In this document: positions 22,382-34,658 of the stretch, piece by piece
How the letters are laid out: each line of letters begins with the position of its first letter
Position numbering within the stretch: the first letter of the stretch is position 1
DNA from: Colletotrichum lupini
Taxonomy: Eukaryota; Ascomycota; Sordariomycetes; Glomerellales; Glomerellaceae
Length of the DNA stretch: 64,000 bases
Assembly: GCF_023278565.1 (NCBI RefSeq)
Contig: NC_064676.1
Span: forward strand, 4,216,001 to 4,280,000
Reading direction: 5' to 3'
Notes under the pieces: generated by a model
What the model saw: the letters and a program-made list of their open reading frames with translations, nothing else
Told to the model about the DNA's origin: nothing
The model's database searches: none
Position numbers and translations under genes: made by a program

Positions 22382-25132
22382 ATGGCTATGATAGTGAGCG
22401 CCGCGCCGTCCAGGTGGAGCGGCAAGAGACAGAGTGTGTTCAGATCAGTCTTTGACTCCGAAATCTCGCAACCTACTCCTCATTCGACACCTTCTCAGAG
22501 GTTCAAGCCGCAGGGAGAGCCGCTCGGCGGCGCACTATCACCGCCACTACACCATCAATCATCCTCCCACTCGCGTTTCCCCAGCCATGGCAAACCTTCA
22601 GAATTCCACGTCTCGTCTTCATCTCGGCCTTCAAAAACCTCTGCTTCCATGCCGGCCAGCGACCAAGTGCGGTGGGACCAAGCATGGCACATTGTGACGA
22701 CTCGTATTCAGCTTCCGCCGTCAGTGGCCGCTGAGGACTCCTTTGGCACTTTGGCTCCGGAATCCCAGGATTACGATGCAGACTTTTATGACAGTCTAAA
22801 GCTGGTTCTCCATCCAGCGAAGCACGCTGAGAAAGCCGCTAGTACCGAGGACATCCTTTCCTGGCATACTCAGCAGGTTCGCCACCACTTCGCCCAACAT
22901 GTCCTCCCCCTACTTTCCGCTTGCAACACGTACGGTGACCAATCCCAGGTACTCCTCGGAAGCATCCATACTTTAGAAGCAGCTCACCGCCAGTATCTTT
23001 ATGGACTGTCTCTTATCGTGCGGGGTCTTGAGAACAAGCATGCAGACATCGCCGTCGACAAGTTCCGCCGTGATCTACACGCAGTCATCGGCAACTCCAT
23101 GTCGCAGGCGCTTATGGAGTCTCTCCGAGCTGTCCTGAGTCGCCTGATGAGGTTGGTTCTGGGCATGCAGCAGACCAGCAGTCCCTCAAGCTTCCCTCGG
23201 ACAACCGACCTCGAAGCAGATCGTCAGGCAGCAGCGGCAGCGGCAGCGCGGCAAGAGCTTCTGCAATTGATTGAGGCACTGCACAAAGTAGGACTGGCAG
23301 GCGAGAGGTTCCAGGTCCTATTCGCTGAACTCATGGATGCCATGATGGTGGAGCACATTAGAACGTCATTCGCGGGCGCCTGGACGCAGTCGAAATCTGA
23401 TGGCGGGAAGGATGCTCCGCGCGCCTCGTCTGTGCCTCGCGCTACGAAACTTGGCACCCCTTCACGCTGCATTGCTGCACTTTGCAACTGGGTCGAGAAC
23501 CATTACTCGCGGCTAGCAGTCGAGGTGTTTGCTCGCCTTGGAAGCGGGGACATTGCTTGGACCGATGTCGAAAAGTGGAAGGAGATTGCCGTTGGGCGAT
23601 TAGCAGTCATGCGTATTCATGAACTCTTTGACATCGTTCTCCAATGGCCCCACAGCAGAGGCGCTCTCGATGACCTCCGAATGGCAATCACAACGCCGCA
23701 GAGACGGCTACAACTGACGGACACGTTTTCGGCAGCGTTACAGAAACGGCTGTTGCACCCGGGACGGTCAACACTGGATATACTACGGGTATACATTTCC
23801 ATGATCAGGACGTTCCATGCTCTAGACCATTCCAAAGTACTACTGGACCGTGTGGTCCATTCGCTGCAGCTTTACCTCTGCCAGAGAGACGATGCGATCC
23901 CCATCGTCGTGACTGGACTACTATCAAACCCGGATAACTCAAGTACAGAGGCAGGCAGTACTAAGCTTATCGAGCTCGCCATTCTACTCAACGATCCATC
24001 ACAGCAGAGAAGACCTGCCGTGGAAGATGAGGAACTGGACTGGGACGACATGGAATGGATCCCGGATCCCGTTGACGCCGGAGTCAACTACAAGCGTCCC
24101 AAGTCAGAGGATGTCATCGGGACCTTAATCAGCGCTCTGGGTTCTCAGGATATATTTATCAAGGAGTTCCAGAATATCATCGCAGAGAGGTTGCTGTCCA
24201 CGCAGGTGGAGTTCAGTCAAGAAGTCCGTGTGCTTAATCTACTGAAGAAGCGGTTTGGGGATAATGCCTTGCAAAACTGCGACGTCATGATAAAAGACAT
24301 CCAAGACTCGAAGAAGGTCGACGCCATCATCTCCAAGACGGTCAGGACAGGCGTTATCGGTTCCGTTCGTAAGGCCCACAATACTCCGTCATATCATACC
24401 AAGATTCTTTCTCGGCTCTTCTGGCCAACTATGGACAGAGAGCATTTCATCTTACCCGGGCCTGTCGTCGAGGGTCAAGGACAGTACGAAGGCGAGTTCG
24501 AGCGTCTCAAATCTAACCGCAAGCTTACATGGCTCAATAATCTCGGAAACGCCACTGTAAGCCTTGAACTCGAAGACAGGACAGTTGAGAAGGAGTGCAA
24601 GACGTATGAAGCCGTTGTCATATATGCATTCCAAACAGACGAGTCTTACAGCGGACCGCTTCCCGTACGTCGCACAGTTGACGAGCTTGAAGAGGTGCTG
24701 CAAATGGACGATGATCTGATTCGCTCCGCCCTTTCTTTCTGGGTCGGTCAGCGTGTCATCCGCGAGATTGAGCCGGGCACCTTCATCGTCATTGAGAAGC
24801 TAGATGACGATGCCGACGATGGAGGGAATCCACCTGGAACCGGCCCTGATGATGCTCCTGCGCCCGACTCAGGCGACCTTTCACCCAAGAAGCCGGGCGC
24901 GTTGGATGCCAAGGAGAAGGAACGTCGGCAGGTGTACTGGCAATTCATTGTTGGCATGCTGACCAACTCGAGTCCAGCCATGCCGCTGGTCCAGATCGCC
25001 ATGATGATGAAGATGTTGATAGCGGACGGGTTTCCATGGAGCAATGAGGAGCTGCAGGAGTTCCTTGCAGAAAAGATGGCGATGGATGAATTGGAGCTGG
25101 TAGGAGGAAAGTATCGACTGCCAAAGAAATGA
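22382..25132 (+). CDS. APC2: Anaphase-promoting complex subunit 2 (cullin-like scaffold)
   Basis: A single uninterrupted exon encodes 916 residues. APC2 is the cullin-related subunit that, with the RING subunit APC11, forms the catalytic core of the APC/C ubiquitin ligase in the nucleus. APC/C directs destruction of securin and mitotic cyclins. The N-terminal about 100 residues are Ser/Pro-rich and disordered. The middle is helical cullin-repeat-like sequence. Roughly residues 550-790 carry the cullin-homology region, including VRVLNLLKKRFGDNALQNC and, further on, the LFWPTMDREHF segment. An acidic linker (about 800-845) precedes the C-terminal winged-helix APC2 domain (about 847-914), which begins near RRQVYWQFIVGML and ends GGKYRLPKK. 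The length fits fungal APC2. The start is the first ATG in the frame, which is otherwise open 25 codons upstream only from a TTG; the next Met is two codons downstream. Confidence 0.93.
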   Translation: MAMIVSAAPSRWSGKRQSVFRSVFDSEISQPTPHSTPSQRFKPQGEPLGGALSPPLHHQSSSHSRFPSHGKPSEFHVSSSSRPSKTSASMPASDQVRWDQAWHIVTTRIQLPPSVAAEDSFGTLAPESQDYDADFYDSLKLVLHPAKHAEKAASTEDILSWHTQQVRHHFAQHVLPLLSACNTYGDQSQVLLGSIHTLEAAHRQYLYGLSLIVRGLENKHADIAVDKFRRDLHAVIGNSMSQALMESLRAVLSRLMRLVLGMQQTSSPSSFPRTTDLEADRQAAAAAAARQELLQLIEALHKVGLAGERFQVLFAELMDAMMVEHIRTSFAGAWTQSKSDGGKDAPRASSVPRATKLGTPSRCIAALCNWVENHYSRLAVEVFARLGSGDIAWTDVEKWKEIAVGRLAVMRIHELFDIVLQWPHSRGALDDLRMAITTPQRRLQLTDTFSAALQKRLLHPGRSTLDILRVYISMIRTFHALDHSKVLLDRVVHSLQLYLCQRDDAIPIVVTGLLSNPDNSSTEAGSTKLIELAILLNDPSQQRRPAVEDEELDWDDMEWIPDPVDAGVNYKRPKSEDVIGTLISALGSQDIFIKEFQNIIAERLLSTQVEFSQEVRVLNLLKKRFGDNALQNCDVMIKDIQDSKKVDAIISKTVRTGVIGSVRKAHNTPSYHTKILSRLFWPTMDREHFILPGPVVEGQGQYEGEFERLKSNRKLTWLNNLGNATVSLELEDRTVEKECKTYEAVVIYAFQTDESYSGPLPVRRTVDELEEVLQMDDDLIRSALSFWVGQRVIREIEPGTFIVIEKLDDDADDGGNPPGTGPDDAPAPDSGDLSPKKPGALDAKEKERRQVYWQFIVGMLTNSSPAMPLVQIAMMMKMLIADGFPWSNEELQEFLAEKMAMDELELVGGKYRLPKK

Positions 25133-28100
25133 GCGGCATACTTAGGTTTCTCCAACAGTAGAAAGCAGAGTTGTCAGAGCTGGAGGTGCTGGATGATTCC
25201 CTATGACGGGATAGTTTTACAACACAGTTTGATTACCCTCGGCTCATTTGTAAAGCCACACTTTAGTACAGTCAATGATAGCTACGATACCCAACCAAGT
25301 CATGCTCAGGTGTCAATTTTCCGTGACGTGGATGCCGTGACTGAAGACCACGGCTCACAGTGGACAAGATATCTGACCCCATGTACTTTACAAACACCTT
25401 CTTCTGGTGTTGAGACTATTCGTAACGTCATTTTGATCCATCAATCCTGCACCCAGATCTCCGCGCCATGAGCTTGATGCCTGTCGATCTGTCGTCTGGG
25501 AGTTTGAGTATCTTAGGATAGGAGTGACTCTATGTTTGTTACAACCCTCGTTCCGGCTACAGCGGTTCTTGCATCAAAGTCGTCTCTCCTCGTTCCCTCT
25601 TTGGTATCTACTCTCGATTGAAGGGACTAGGTCTGAAATTGCCTCACTTGTATCGTGCCTGACTTCGACGAGAAGGGAATATCTAGAGACTTTATTCAAT
25701 CTCCGTAGATACATGGTATCGGACTAGGACCTTTTATGATAATAATCCCCCGAAATGACTGAGTCCGTGACACGTCCGTCAGTAATCGGGTTAATGTGCC
25801 CGCCTGGTTAACGTTTCTCGCCATTGATTGAGTATGATGAGGCTGACCATGGCCAACTCTGATGTGTCGGTCCCCCACACCCCCTCTCTGGTCATGAAAT
25901 ATTTGTCAGTCTTCATGATGATGCTCTAGGGACTGTTCGGTTGGACGCCAACGGTTGTACCATGCCTCCTTGCGTTTGAGGTGCTTCGTGTTGACATGAA
26001 GATGAGTTTTAAAGTAACACTCCCAGCTGCGCTGAGTACATCTGGGTGCAAAGGTGTCTGAACAGTCTATGAATGCCCGACAGAACCTACCAAGTATTCA
26101 GGACTCTCTTTCTGCTGACTTCTTGAGCTCGCCCTGTGATCGAACTTGTATGCCTTTGACTTGTGATGGCATGAAGATACTCTACTTCAAGACCCAGGAA
26201 GTCTACAGACCGTCAAATATGCTTTGAAAAAGTGCCTTCAAGCAGTGTAATCGCCCCTAGATGTTGACATGGGAATCCATCATCCACCTAGTGAGCTAGG
26301 CACGAGGGGGGAAGGCGAGGCTCCAGGCATCAGCCACTGAGTGTACAAAGCGATATAAGGTGACATGAACTTACCCGGACAAAACTCAAGCGGCTCTTGT
26401 GGGATTGCGCCAGAGATATGCCACCGAGCATATCCTGCGATCAAAAGCAGCAGACTTTGCCCCCCAACATCATCAGATTCATTCATAAACAGATGATCTC
26501 ACTATGCATACGACTAGACAGTACACAAGATCTGTAAATTCCAAAGCAGAAGGGTGGGAGAAGCTCCTCTGGAGAAAGTGCGCTGAAGAGCTGATGCTTC
26601 CGTTCACACTGTAAGCTTGAAGTAGTATAATGATCAGTAATCGTACAGACCTTTCAGGTTTGATAACGGCAGATGATGGTAGCGGATACCTGACGCCACC
26701 CGAAACCTCCCAGGGACATCAGACGCCTTGTTCGTCATTCTAGTCGACCTAGTGCCGGACGAATCGACTTTTATGATGTTAACTGGCATGTGTTCGATTC
26801 GAGTCGAGGCACTGACATCTCAAACCCTTCCCTATCAACCTGAATAATAGTCCATACGTTTTCCCTCATCTCTAAACTGGGAATATTCGAGATCCTATAG
26901 GCTTGTTTCCATACACCAGTGCAGAAAGTTCAACCTAGGAGTGAAATAAGGCTGGTACCGATAACTCCATCATCTCATCCAACATACAATTTTCTGCATC
27001 TATCCATGGCATGGTCCCATTTTGGAGAATACCGGGAGTACATTGCTCCGCAGGAGAGCCGATAAATTCTATCACGGCTAGATTCCGACGAGTACACCCG
27101 GCCCCATTCCCCAATGTAGAACCCTATGAGTACGGGCAAGAGGATGGAAACCGTCCTTAGTGGGTTGACTTATATATCGTGTTCTCAAGACCGCTACCAT
27201 GCCATGATAACAGCACCCACGTAAACTCACTTTTGAGATGGTGAGCGTCGCCCTTCGCCTTCAGTCGAGAGACTGTGATCAAAGGCTCCCTAATATTGGT
27301 CAGCTGCGCGTTGTCAACTGAACAGGTTCAGCTGATTCTCAAGACCCTGGACGAGTTTCGTGTTTCAAGGGGGAATATACGTTCTATATCCTTTAGACGG
27401 TGTCCCTTCCACGAATTATGGAGCAATGTTGTCAAGAATGAAGCTTGCAGTTGGAAAGACGGGACAAGTAAGAGCTCAGAGACGAGTCTTGATGTCTCCC
27501 TCGAGGTATGGTACTTCGAGGTGCAGTGTCTATTTCTTCATGACTGTCACGTATTCATTGAGGTTTGATTGGGCCTTATAACAGAACAGTTCAGTTGTAC
27601 TATTCTCAAAACGGGAGTTGAGAAAAGAGCTCGTCCGTCCGATAGGTAATGAATCAGTTGAGGTCTAGACACGAGTCTACATGAGACTAGATCTTGCGGA
27701 CGCACTCAAGAACGGACCAGGAGAATGAGGGACCGCTGACTCCGTAAGATTTAAGAGTGGATAAGTTTCTACAAATGTACCATCCACACGACGAGGGCAA
27801 TGAAGGTCGATCCAGTTCCATAGCCTCATGTCAGGCTGAATCACATCCCTATGTGATATCGGATAGTTACTGCCAGTCGTATCTACCTTCTGTGACTTAA
27901 TCAAGACAGAAGGCCAGCACTCAAGGCCTACATCACAGCAGCCGGGAGTCAATAGACTACCTACGTGCGTAGTGGCATGTATACGATACGTTAATCGATC
28001 CTGTTAATTTCGAAAACGGCGAGAAGAACACTCCAGCCGATTTCACGTGCAACGGTTGTGGGAATCAAGATGCCAATTAGCCTCACTCTCAAGAGTGACT

Positions 28101-31100
28101 GAGTAGTCCCGCTCCTTAGCTCAATAATGTAAGTTGAGAGATAAGAAGAGAAAAACAGCCACCAGGCTTCCTGAACACGTTATTTCACTCCTTCACTCTC
28201 AACTAGCTCATGTGGTCGGTTCTACCACTGTGCTAAGTGAATAGAGAACAAGAGTCTACAGAACGGAGACGGAGATTGAAGCGCAAGCAACAACAACCTA
28301 AAACATCATTCTTAGCAAATTGCGTGATGACAAGATGCGGTGAGATACCGTTGGGAGACGTAGCATTGGCGGATGATCAAGGCCCGACAAGCCCGAAAAT
28401 ACGTGAACCAGACGTCATCATCGCCCAGCGAAAGACCTGGCTCACCCCCGCCTTAGCCAAGCGAGGGGCCCCGAGTCAGCAGCCATCGGAGCAGGCCCTT
28501 CGGAGCAGATATACCTGAATTGTGGATCATCGGGCCGGCTCAGTGCCTCGGACGTACAATCGGCGACTCGGGGATTATTTTGTTTAATCATGCGCGGCAA
28601 TCGAGGACGGTACAGTCAAACGTTGTGGATGGAGAGCTGCTCACCAGAGAGATGTTGTTTTTTGTGTTTTCGTTTTTCTCTCCTTATAGGCGAGTAAGGT
28701 GCTCCATGCGAGCCATCGATAACCTCGCTATAGGAGTCATGGTATATGGATGTTCGCAAACGGGGGATTCCGGCTTACCTGCCAAACCCGTCACGTAGTC
28801 CGGATATTGATGTGGAAACTTACAAGAAATGAAAAGAAGCTGGAAAAAAAAACAATGTGTCAACCGCAACATTAATGTAGCTCACTTCGTGTAACTCAAC
28901 CTTGTCTCGTGTAGTGTCTGCAAATCCGGGTGTCATTGGTCCTGCAGGTGACCACATGAGCGTTGGTCTAGACAAGGCGCTGAGTAGCGACTGGGACAAA
29001 AGGACCGGCATGCTATGTTTCCGGGATTGGTTGGTGTGGTTGAAAGAAGAAGCCCAGTACTCCGTAAGAGTTTCGGCCCTCAGACTGCTGAATGAGAGCG
29101 ATGATCATAACTCTGAAAAGACCAGTCAAGCTGGATCCCACGTTTGAGGCTTGGCTCAACCTCAAATGCGGTAAATGGCTGCCGAGTGAGAAAAGTTTGC
29201 TGATGATGCGACCTCCACCGCCATGGGCGATAACAAGGCGAGAGAATAGACATGGATGGGCACGCCTGGGCGCTTGCCATGGTGCTGACTCGGGGTCCCA
29301 AGAATTGAGGCAGTCCACCCTTGTGGCGAGCCTAGAGCGCTGAATGATGAGACGAACATCTGAAGCAAAACAAACTGACTTGGCGGGAAAAGTCAGTGAA
29401 ATTAAGTAAAATCTCACTTGGTCAGGCGACGGGGGACGAGGGACAGGGAGGTGGGACAAGAGAAGGGAGGGACAGAGACAAGACTCACCGAAGTAGTCGA
29501 TAACAGTAGTGTCGAGCGCAGACGGCGGAGCACTTTATCTTAGCGCGAACCAGGGCTCAGAAGATCTTCGCGGGGATCCCGCTGCTTCGAAAACGAATGA
29601 GAGACGAGGTTAGCGACCAAAAAGGGCTCCAGCCAATGGATAAGTATCATCTCCTCGAAGCTAGGTGGTCTTGCAGCAGGGTCGTGACTGGGGTCTTGTT
29701 AGGACAAAGCCGCGGGGTCCTTGCATTTCCCTCGTGTCTGTTCCTTTCGGAGGGGGAGCTAGAACCTGTTATGACGTAGCTTGTTGGTAGGGGGTGTGCG
29801 AAATTGTGAGGGCGCAGACTCGGAAAAAGTGAGGTTTTGGATTATTTTTGAATCTGAGAACCACCTGGGTCAAACGGATGGTCCCTGGCCAGTTGGGAAC
29901 AGTGACAGGACGCGAGGACTTGGGAGGTCTCAAGACTCAGAATCGAAGTGAGTCACTGTCAGGGGTCCAACCAGATGGGGGCCGATAATGGTATCTTCCG
30001 CCTGGGACAAAAGCTGATTGCGCTGCTGATGCAGATGAGGGAGCATACCTCAGCATGGCCCAAGGCGGGGCACGTCTTGAAGGTGGTGGGAGCGAAGTGG
30101 TTGGATTTCCAACAATGGAAGAGTGTGGTGTGAACGGCCCGGCGCAAACGGTCCAAGTTGATCATGGCAGGCCCCCACGGCCCCTCCTCTCCCGTAATGT
30201 ATCTGTACTTGTCGACCACTGCCCGGGTGACAGGGTCAGCAACGACTGTGAAGTGGGATTCGTGAAGAAGACCCATGGGAAAGAGGGACGAGAAGGGGGA
30301 AAACCGAGGAATACGAATGGCGTACGACATTGTAAAGGTGTAATGAATGAGAAAAAAAGTGATGGTTCCTTGGTGGCTGGTCCCAACAGCTAGCTGGCCC
30401 CTCCCTGTCGTAACAACACCCTCCCCTACCCCTCCTCCTGCTGCCCCTCCTTATCGTTATCGTGTGTCTACCTCACGGATAGGTGGTGCACGCCGGCCGG
30501 CAAGTCGGCGGTCAGTCCATCCGTAAGGTAAGGTAGCGCGAACCACTTGATGATAGGATTCGCCATGATGCTGAGAGAGACCAGGCTCGGTTACGTCGAT
30601 CAATGGTAAAACGAGCGAGGAACTGCCGAAGGATATCGACTTGAGAAAACCTTCCGTAAATGTTGCTGGCAATGAGTAGGTGTACGTAGCGAGCATCTCA
30701 AAGCATTCTTTTCGATGGCATCTTGTCGGCACGCTCGGCGGATTGTCGGGCCCCTCGTGCTTCCTCAAAAGGCGGTCGCAATTCCGCCACAGTCAGTGTA
30801 CTCACACCCGCTGGGGAGTTGGGAAGTTCGCCGTCATACGGGATACATCTGAGCAAAACAAAACCACGGCCGAGTAAGACAGCACACGGTGTGGACCGAC
30901 AGCAGCTTCGTCACTTTCGGACCTTTGGTTTTGATCTGGCAAGCAGGCCAGTAAACCGGTGAGAGGCGAGCAGGGAGTCCGCAGCATCACGGGCTTGCTG
31001 GGTTCTTTTAGGTGCATTTCATGATCGAGGGCTGTCCGGCTGAGGTCAAGTTGTGGAGACACCGTGTCTCGCAAATACCGGGGAGAAGAGGGCAAACGCA

Positions 31101-31797
31101 AGAGAAGCCGTCGGATGCGGCAGTTTGAACTTTGAACCGGACAGCTTGAGAGTAGGCTTCACTATGAGTCCTTTTTGTGAGACTTGAAGTTGCAAAAGAC
31201 GGCATATGAGGATAGATATTGCAAAGAGGCTGGCGACGAGATGTTTCGTTTTCAAGACGGGTGAGTTAACGGCCGAAGGGCGGTTGCAAGGAAAAAGAAG
31301 ACTTGCCGGCGAAGCAAGCTTGGATGGCAGGACCCCAGTCTGGATGCAAGTTCAGGGTCTGTCCTTCTATTCGCCAGATGAGGGAAGGTGAGCGGATGAA
31401 TAACCAACTAACTTATCGACCAGGAAGGACTCACAGAGTATAAAGTGCCCCAATTACTACTGCGCAAGGTATCCGTACATCGCTGCGAGGCAAGCTGCAA
31501 AAGACACCTTCTGGTAAGGGAAGGCCGCGAGTTCAGGTTTTCCAAGGGCAGAAAGTACGAGACAACCACCTATCCATACGGATACCTCACTCGTCTTAGC
31601 AGCCAAGAGCCACAGCACAGGCAGGACGGATAGTGGAGGACGACAGGCAGGGTACATGGCGGGTGTTAAGGCCGTCTTCATGTATAACAAGCCGAAAACA
31701 TGCTGGTGCTGCGAAGGGCTCGCATATGGCGCGTGCGACTGGTCGATCAAGTTGAGTTTCGTAACACCTGACAAGCCTGCCTTAGTTGTGTGTTAGT

Positions 31798-31822
31798 CTC
31801 ACTCTCACTCTCACTCTCACTT
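31798..31822 (+). repeat. CTCACT hexamer repeat
   Basis: About four tandem CTCACT units, followed by a looser CT/CTCACT-rich stretch to about 31850. Confidence 0.85.
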
Positions 31823-32608
31823 TCGTTCTTACCCTCACTCACTCTATCGCCCGGCCCTGGTTGCTCTCAGGCCAAGTCGAATCACACGGACCCAGAGACA
31901 ATCTCTCACACCCGAAGCCATACTACTTTCAGTGTAGCTTCCTGTGAGAATCCGACCATGATTTGTGGTTTTGTGGTGGCAGCGAGCTATTGAATAGTGT
32001 ATTTTCTTCGGCGTGGGAATTGGCTTGCGTCTGGAGTGCGACGGACAGAGAGCATGCAGAGCAGTGGTGAGTGAATTGGTGAGTGATTACCTTACAGCCT
32101 ACAGGGTCGCCAACCCCTCGTCACTATCATCATGCCAGTATCCTGCAAGCCCAGTAAGCCATGCTGTGCCCACTGAGGTGATGACCAGGGCCAGCCTACC
32201 AGGTGTACTGTGAGGAGCTCGCAGGTCAGCGTGACGAGAAACGTTTCTAGACACAGCCTCACAGGTCATTCATCCGTGGCAAGGGCGCTGGACCGTATTT
32301 ATTGATACTTGATACCTTTCGAAGAACATTGCGAGCGTGTGGTATTATTGATTGCCCTGCTTGGACCGGCCGAGCTCAGGTGGTTCATGTGAGCACCTCA
32401 CTCACACTTAGATGGAGCTGACCAACTGAAGCCAGGGCCCAGGACTGCCGTTGCGACCTACTGACACACCCCATGGCCCCCGGTCGTTGACGTTTACATA
32501 CATACCGCTTTCGCACCACGGCCGAAAGGTTTCGTCCTTTCACGACCCGGTCACGACATGATGATGCCCGGTGGAATCACGGCGGAGTTTTTGGGACTTC
32601 CCTCCAAA

Positions 32609-32622
32609 GGGGGGGGGGGGGG
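32609..32622 (+). repeat. Poly-G run of 14
   Basis: An uninterrupted G14 on the + strand in intergenic sequence. Confidence 0.9.
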
Positions 32623-34642
32623 AGACAGCTGGAGTGGTAAGTGAGTGGGTTCTCAGCTCCGTCTGTCAGTCTGATCAGCGGGCAGGAATGCGAAGACTCC
32701 AGCGTAACGAACCTCGGAAAGAGAATTTGTCCACGCTCAGACGTTTCCGGCAGGCCAGCATATCGTCGCTTCCGAATTGTAGTAAACTGCTGAGGCTGCT
32801 GATGCTGATTATGGTGCCAATATGCTGATGTGCCGATGCGGTGCGCTTGCATTCCCGTCAGCGCCCGCTTTTCCTGATACATCTCACTTTACACGCCTCC
32901 AGCATCAGCGACTCCCCTCACTTTCATCCATCTGTTCAGGCCTCCAGCCCAGTTTGATCATGGATGTGGTCACGAACGGATAAGATGCTCTTCCTTTGCC
33001 GACTCTTTCATTCTTCGCAATGCTCCCGAGGCCCCGGCTCCATCATGTATGGTTCTTTGAGAGCAAGGAAACTTTCAGTCTACCGCCCTTGTGCATCGAT
33101 CCGCCCACAAATGGTCAACTGCGGATACCAACTCACATGGTTTCTGCAATGGTCAATATATGGTTCAAGAGAAAGGCGACACCTGTTGGCAATGACGAGA
33201 CCTAGCTGCAACTTGCAGCACATCCTCAAGCCTCTCCCTGTCCACCGCCGCCACCATCAACCACCGCTCGTCCGCCATTGAGGATGGTGCTTGTGACCTG
33301 GTGTCGACCCAGTCTTTGGCGTATCACAATTCGTCTCTTCCCTCGCCGCCTCTGAAAGTGTTTAGGAAAGGAAAGGTGCCTTGCCGCCGCCGACTGACAC
33401 CCGCCCGCCCCCGTGGGATCCGAACAGCCAACAACGACCCAAACACACCCGCTCGCTACCCATGTCTGGTAAGGTTGCTCACGTCTCGCTCACTTTTGGT
33501 GGCTCACCTCGGACGGGGGCACTAGCCAAGCGTGCCAGGCAGGCTGCAAAAAGTTACCCTCAGTCTCAAGGGAAGGGCAAGGGAAGCAAAGGGTACGAAT
33601 ACCCACGCAAGTACGGTGTATTCGTGGCTCACTGACTCTCAGTCTCAGATCCGAACTTGTCTTGGCCTTTCTCTTTCTGCCTCTTCATCCGCTTCCAGCT
33701 TCCGCTTCCAAAGCCTGATGAGCACCCGACAAGGGACTTTTCATTTAACCCTCGCCCAGCGCAGTCCATGTCACATAGCTTGCCCCTCCAAAGAGACGGA
33801 GCCACGCATACCCCAGGGCCGGGCCTGCTTACATGTGGAACATTGACGTGGGAAAGACCACTGCGAACAAAATGAGGGCATCGCACAAGGTAGCCGTACC
33901 CAGTCATCCAGCACATTTCCGCCGTAGTAGTAGACCGGCACCCGAAGCAGCAATGGATAATAAACATCTTTGCCAACAGAGCGGCGCCAGCAATCAGCAC
34001 CCGCCCGGCCTGGACTAGGCCACGCGGTCGAATTTCCGTCATTTCTTCCTTCCAGACTGATCCTGTCGCTGTTCCCGACAGACAGCCACGTCCAATATTC
34101 AGTATTTTCCAGCCCTGGTTTGGCTTACTCTTACTGCTTATCATTGTTTTTGGTGGACCCGGCCGTACACTCAACTCGGTCACCGGAGGGAAGGCTTCGT
34201 GGGGTCCCGAGGCGAGGTGAGAGGGCCAAACGATGGACGAGTCGGATATGGCATTATTATGAGGGCAAAATGCAAACCCAAATGCCCCTCGTTGAATGGA
34301 AACAAAATGGCTCCCAGCTGGGAACTGGACTGGGTCGGCGGATGCGCATGGCCCTGCAAGTCTCTTGCTCGGCGCTCACCCAGTGGTCTCTAACTCTCAC
34401 ACTTACTTCCGCACCGTACCCCCAGCGTGTATCTTCCTCTCACGGCAAATCGTCTTCTGAGTCCCGGTCTTTTTTTCTGCCCTTGCTCCCTGACCCGAAC
34501 CCCCCATTGGGCTATTGTCTGCCGTCTTCCCTGGCGGGAGTGCAGCGCCATGCCATGCCACGCCCAGCTTTTGCCTGCCCTGCCCATGTTGTGCTGTGTG
34601 TACGGATACAAAGTAGTGCTCTGTGTGCAGTGTGCAGCGTGT

Positions 34643-34658
34643 TGTGTGTGTGTGTGTG
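34643..34658 (+). repeat. GT dinucleotide microsatellite
   Basis: Seven to eight GT units within a TGTG-rich stretch in the upstream region of the RING-finger gene. Confidence 0.85.

Noticed and set aside
28218..28236. Box A-like TAGCACAGTGGTAGAAC on the minus strand
   Set aside because: The D-stem is half mismatched, the anticodon loop lacks U33, and no box B follows at tRNA distance.
29959..30330. 123-codon minus-strand ATG frame with protein-like composition
   Set aside because: Length is well within chance expectation and no family or supporting splice structure is visible.
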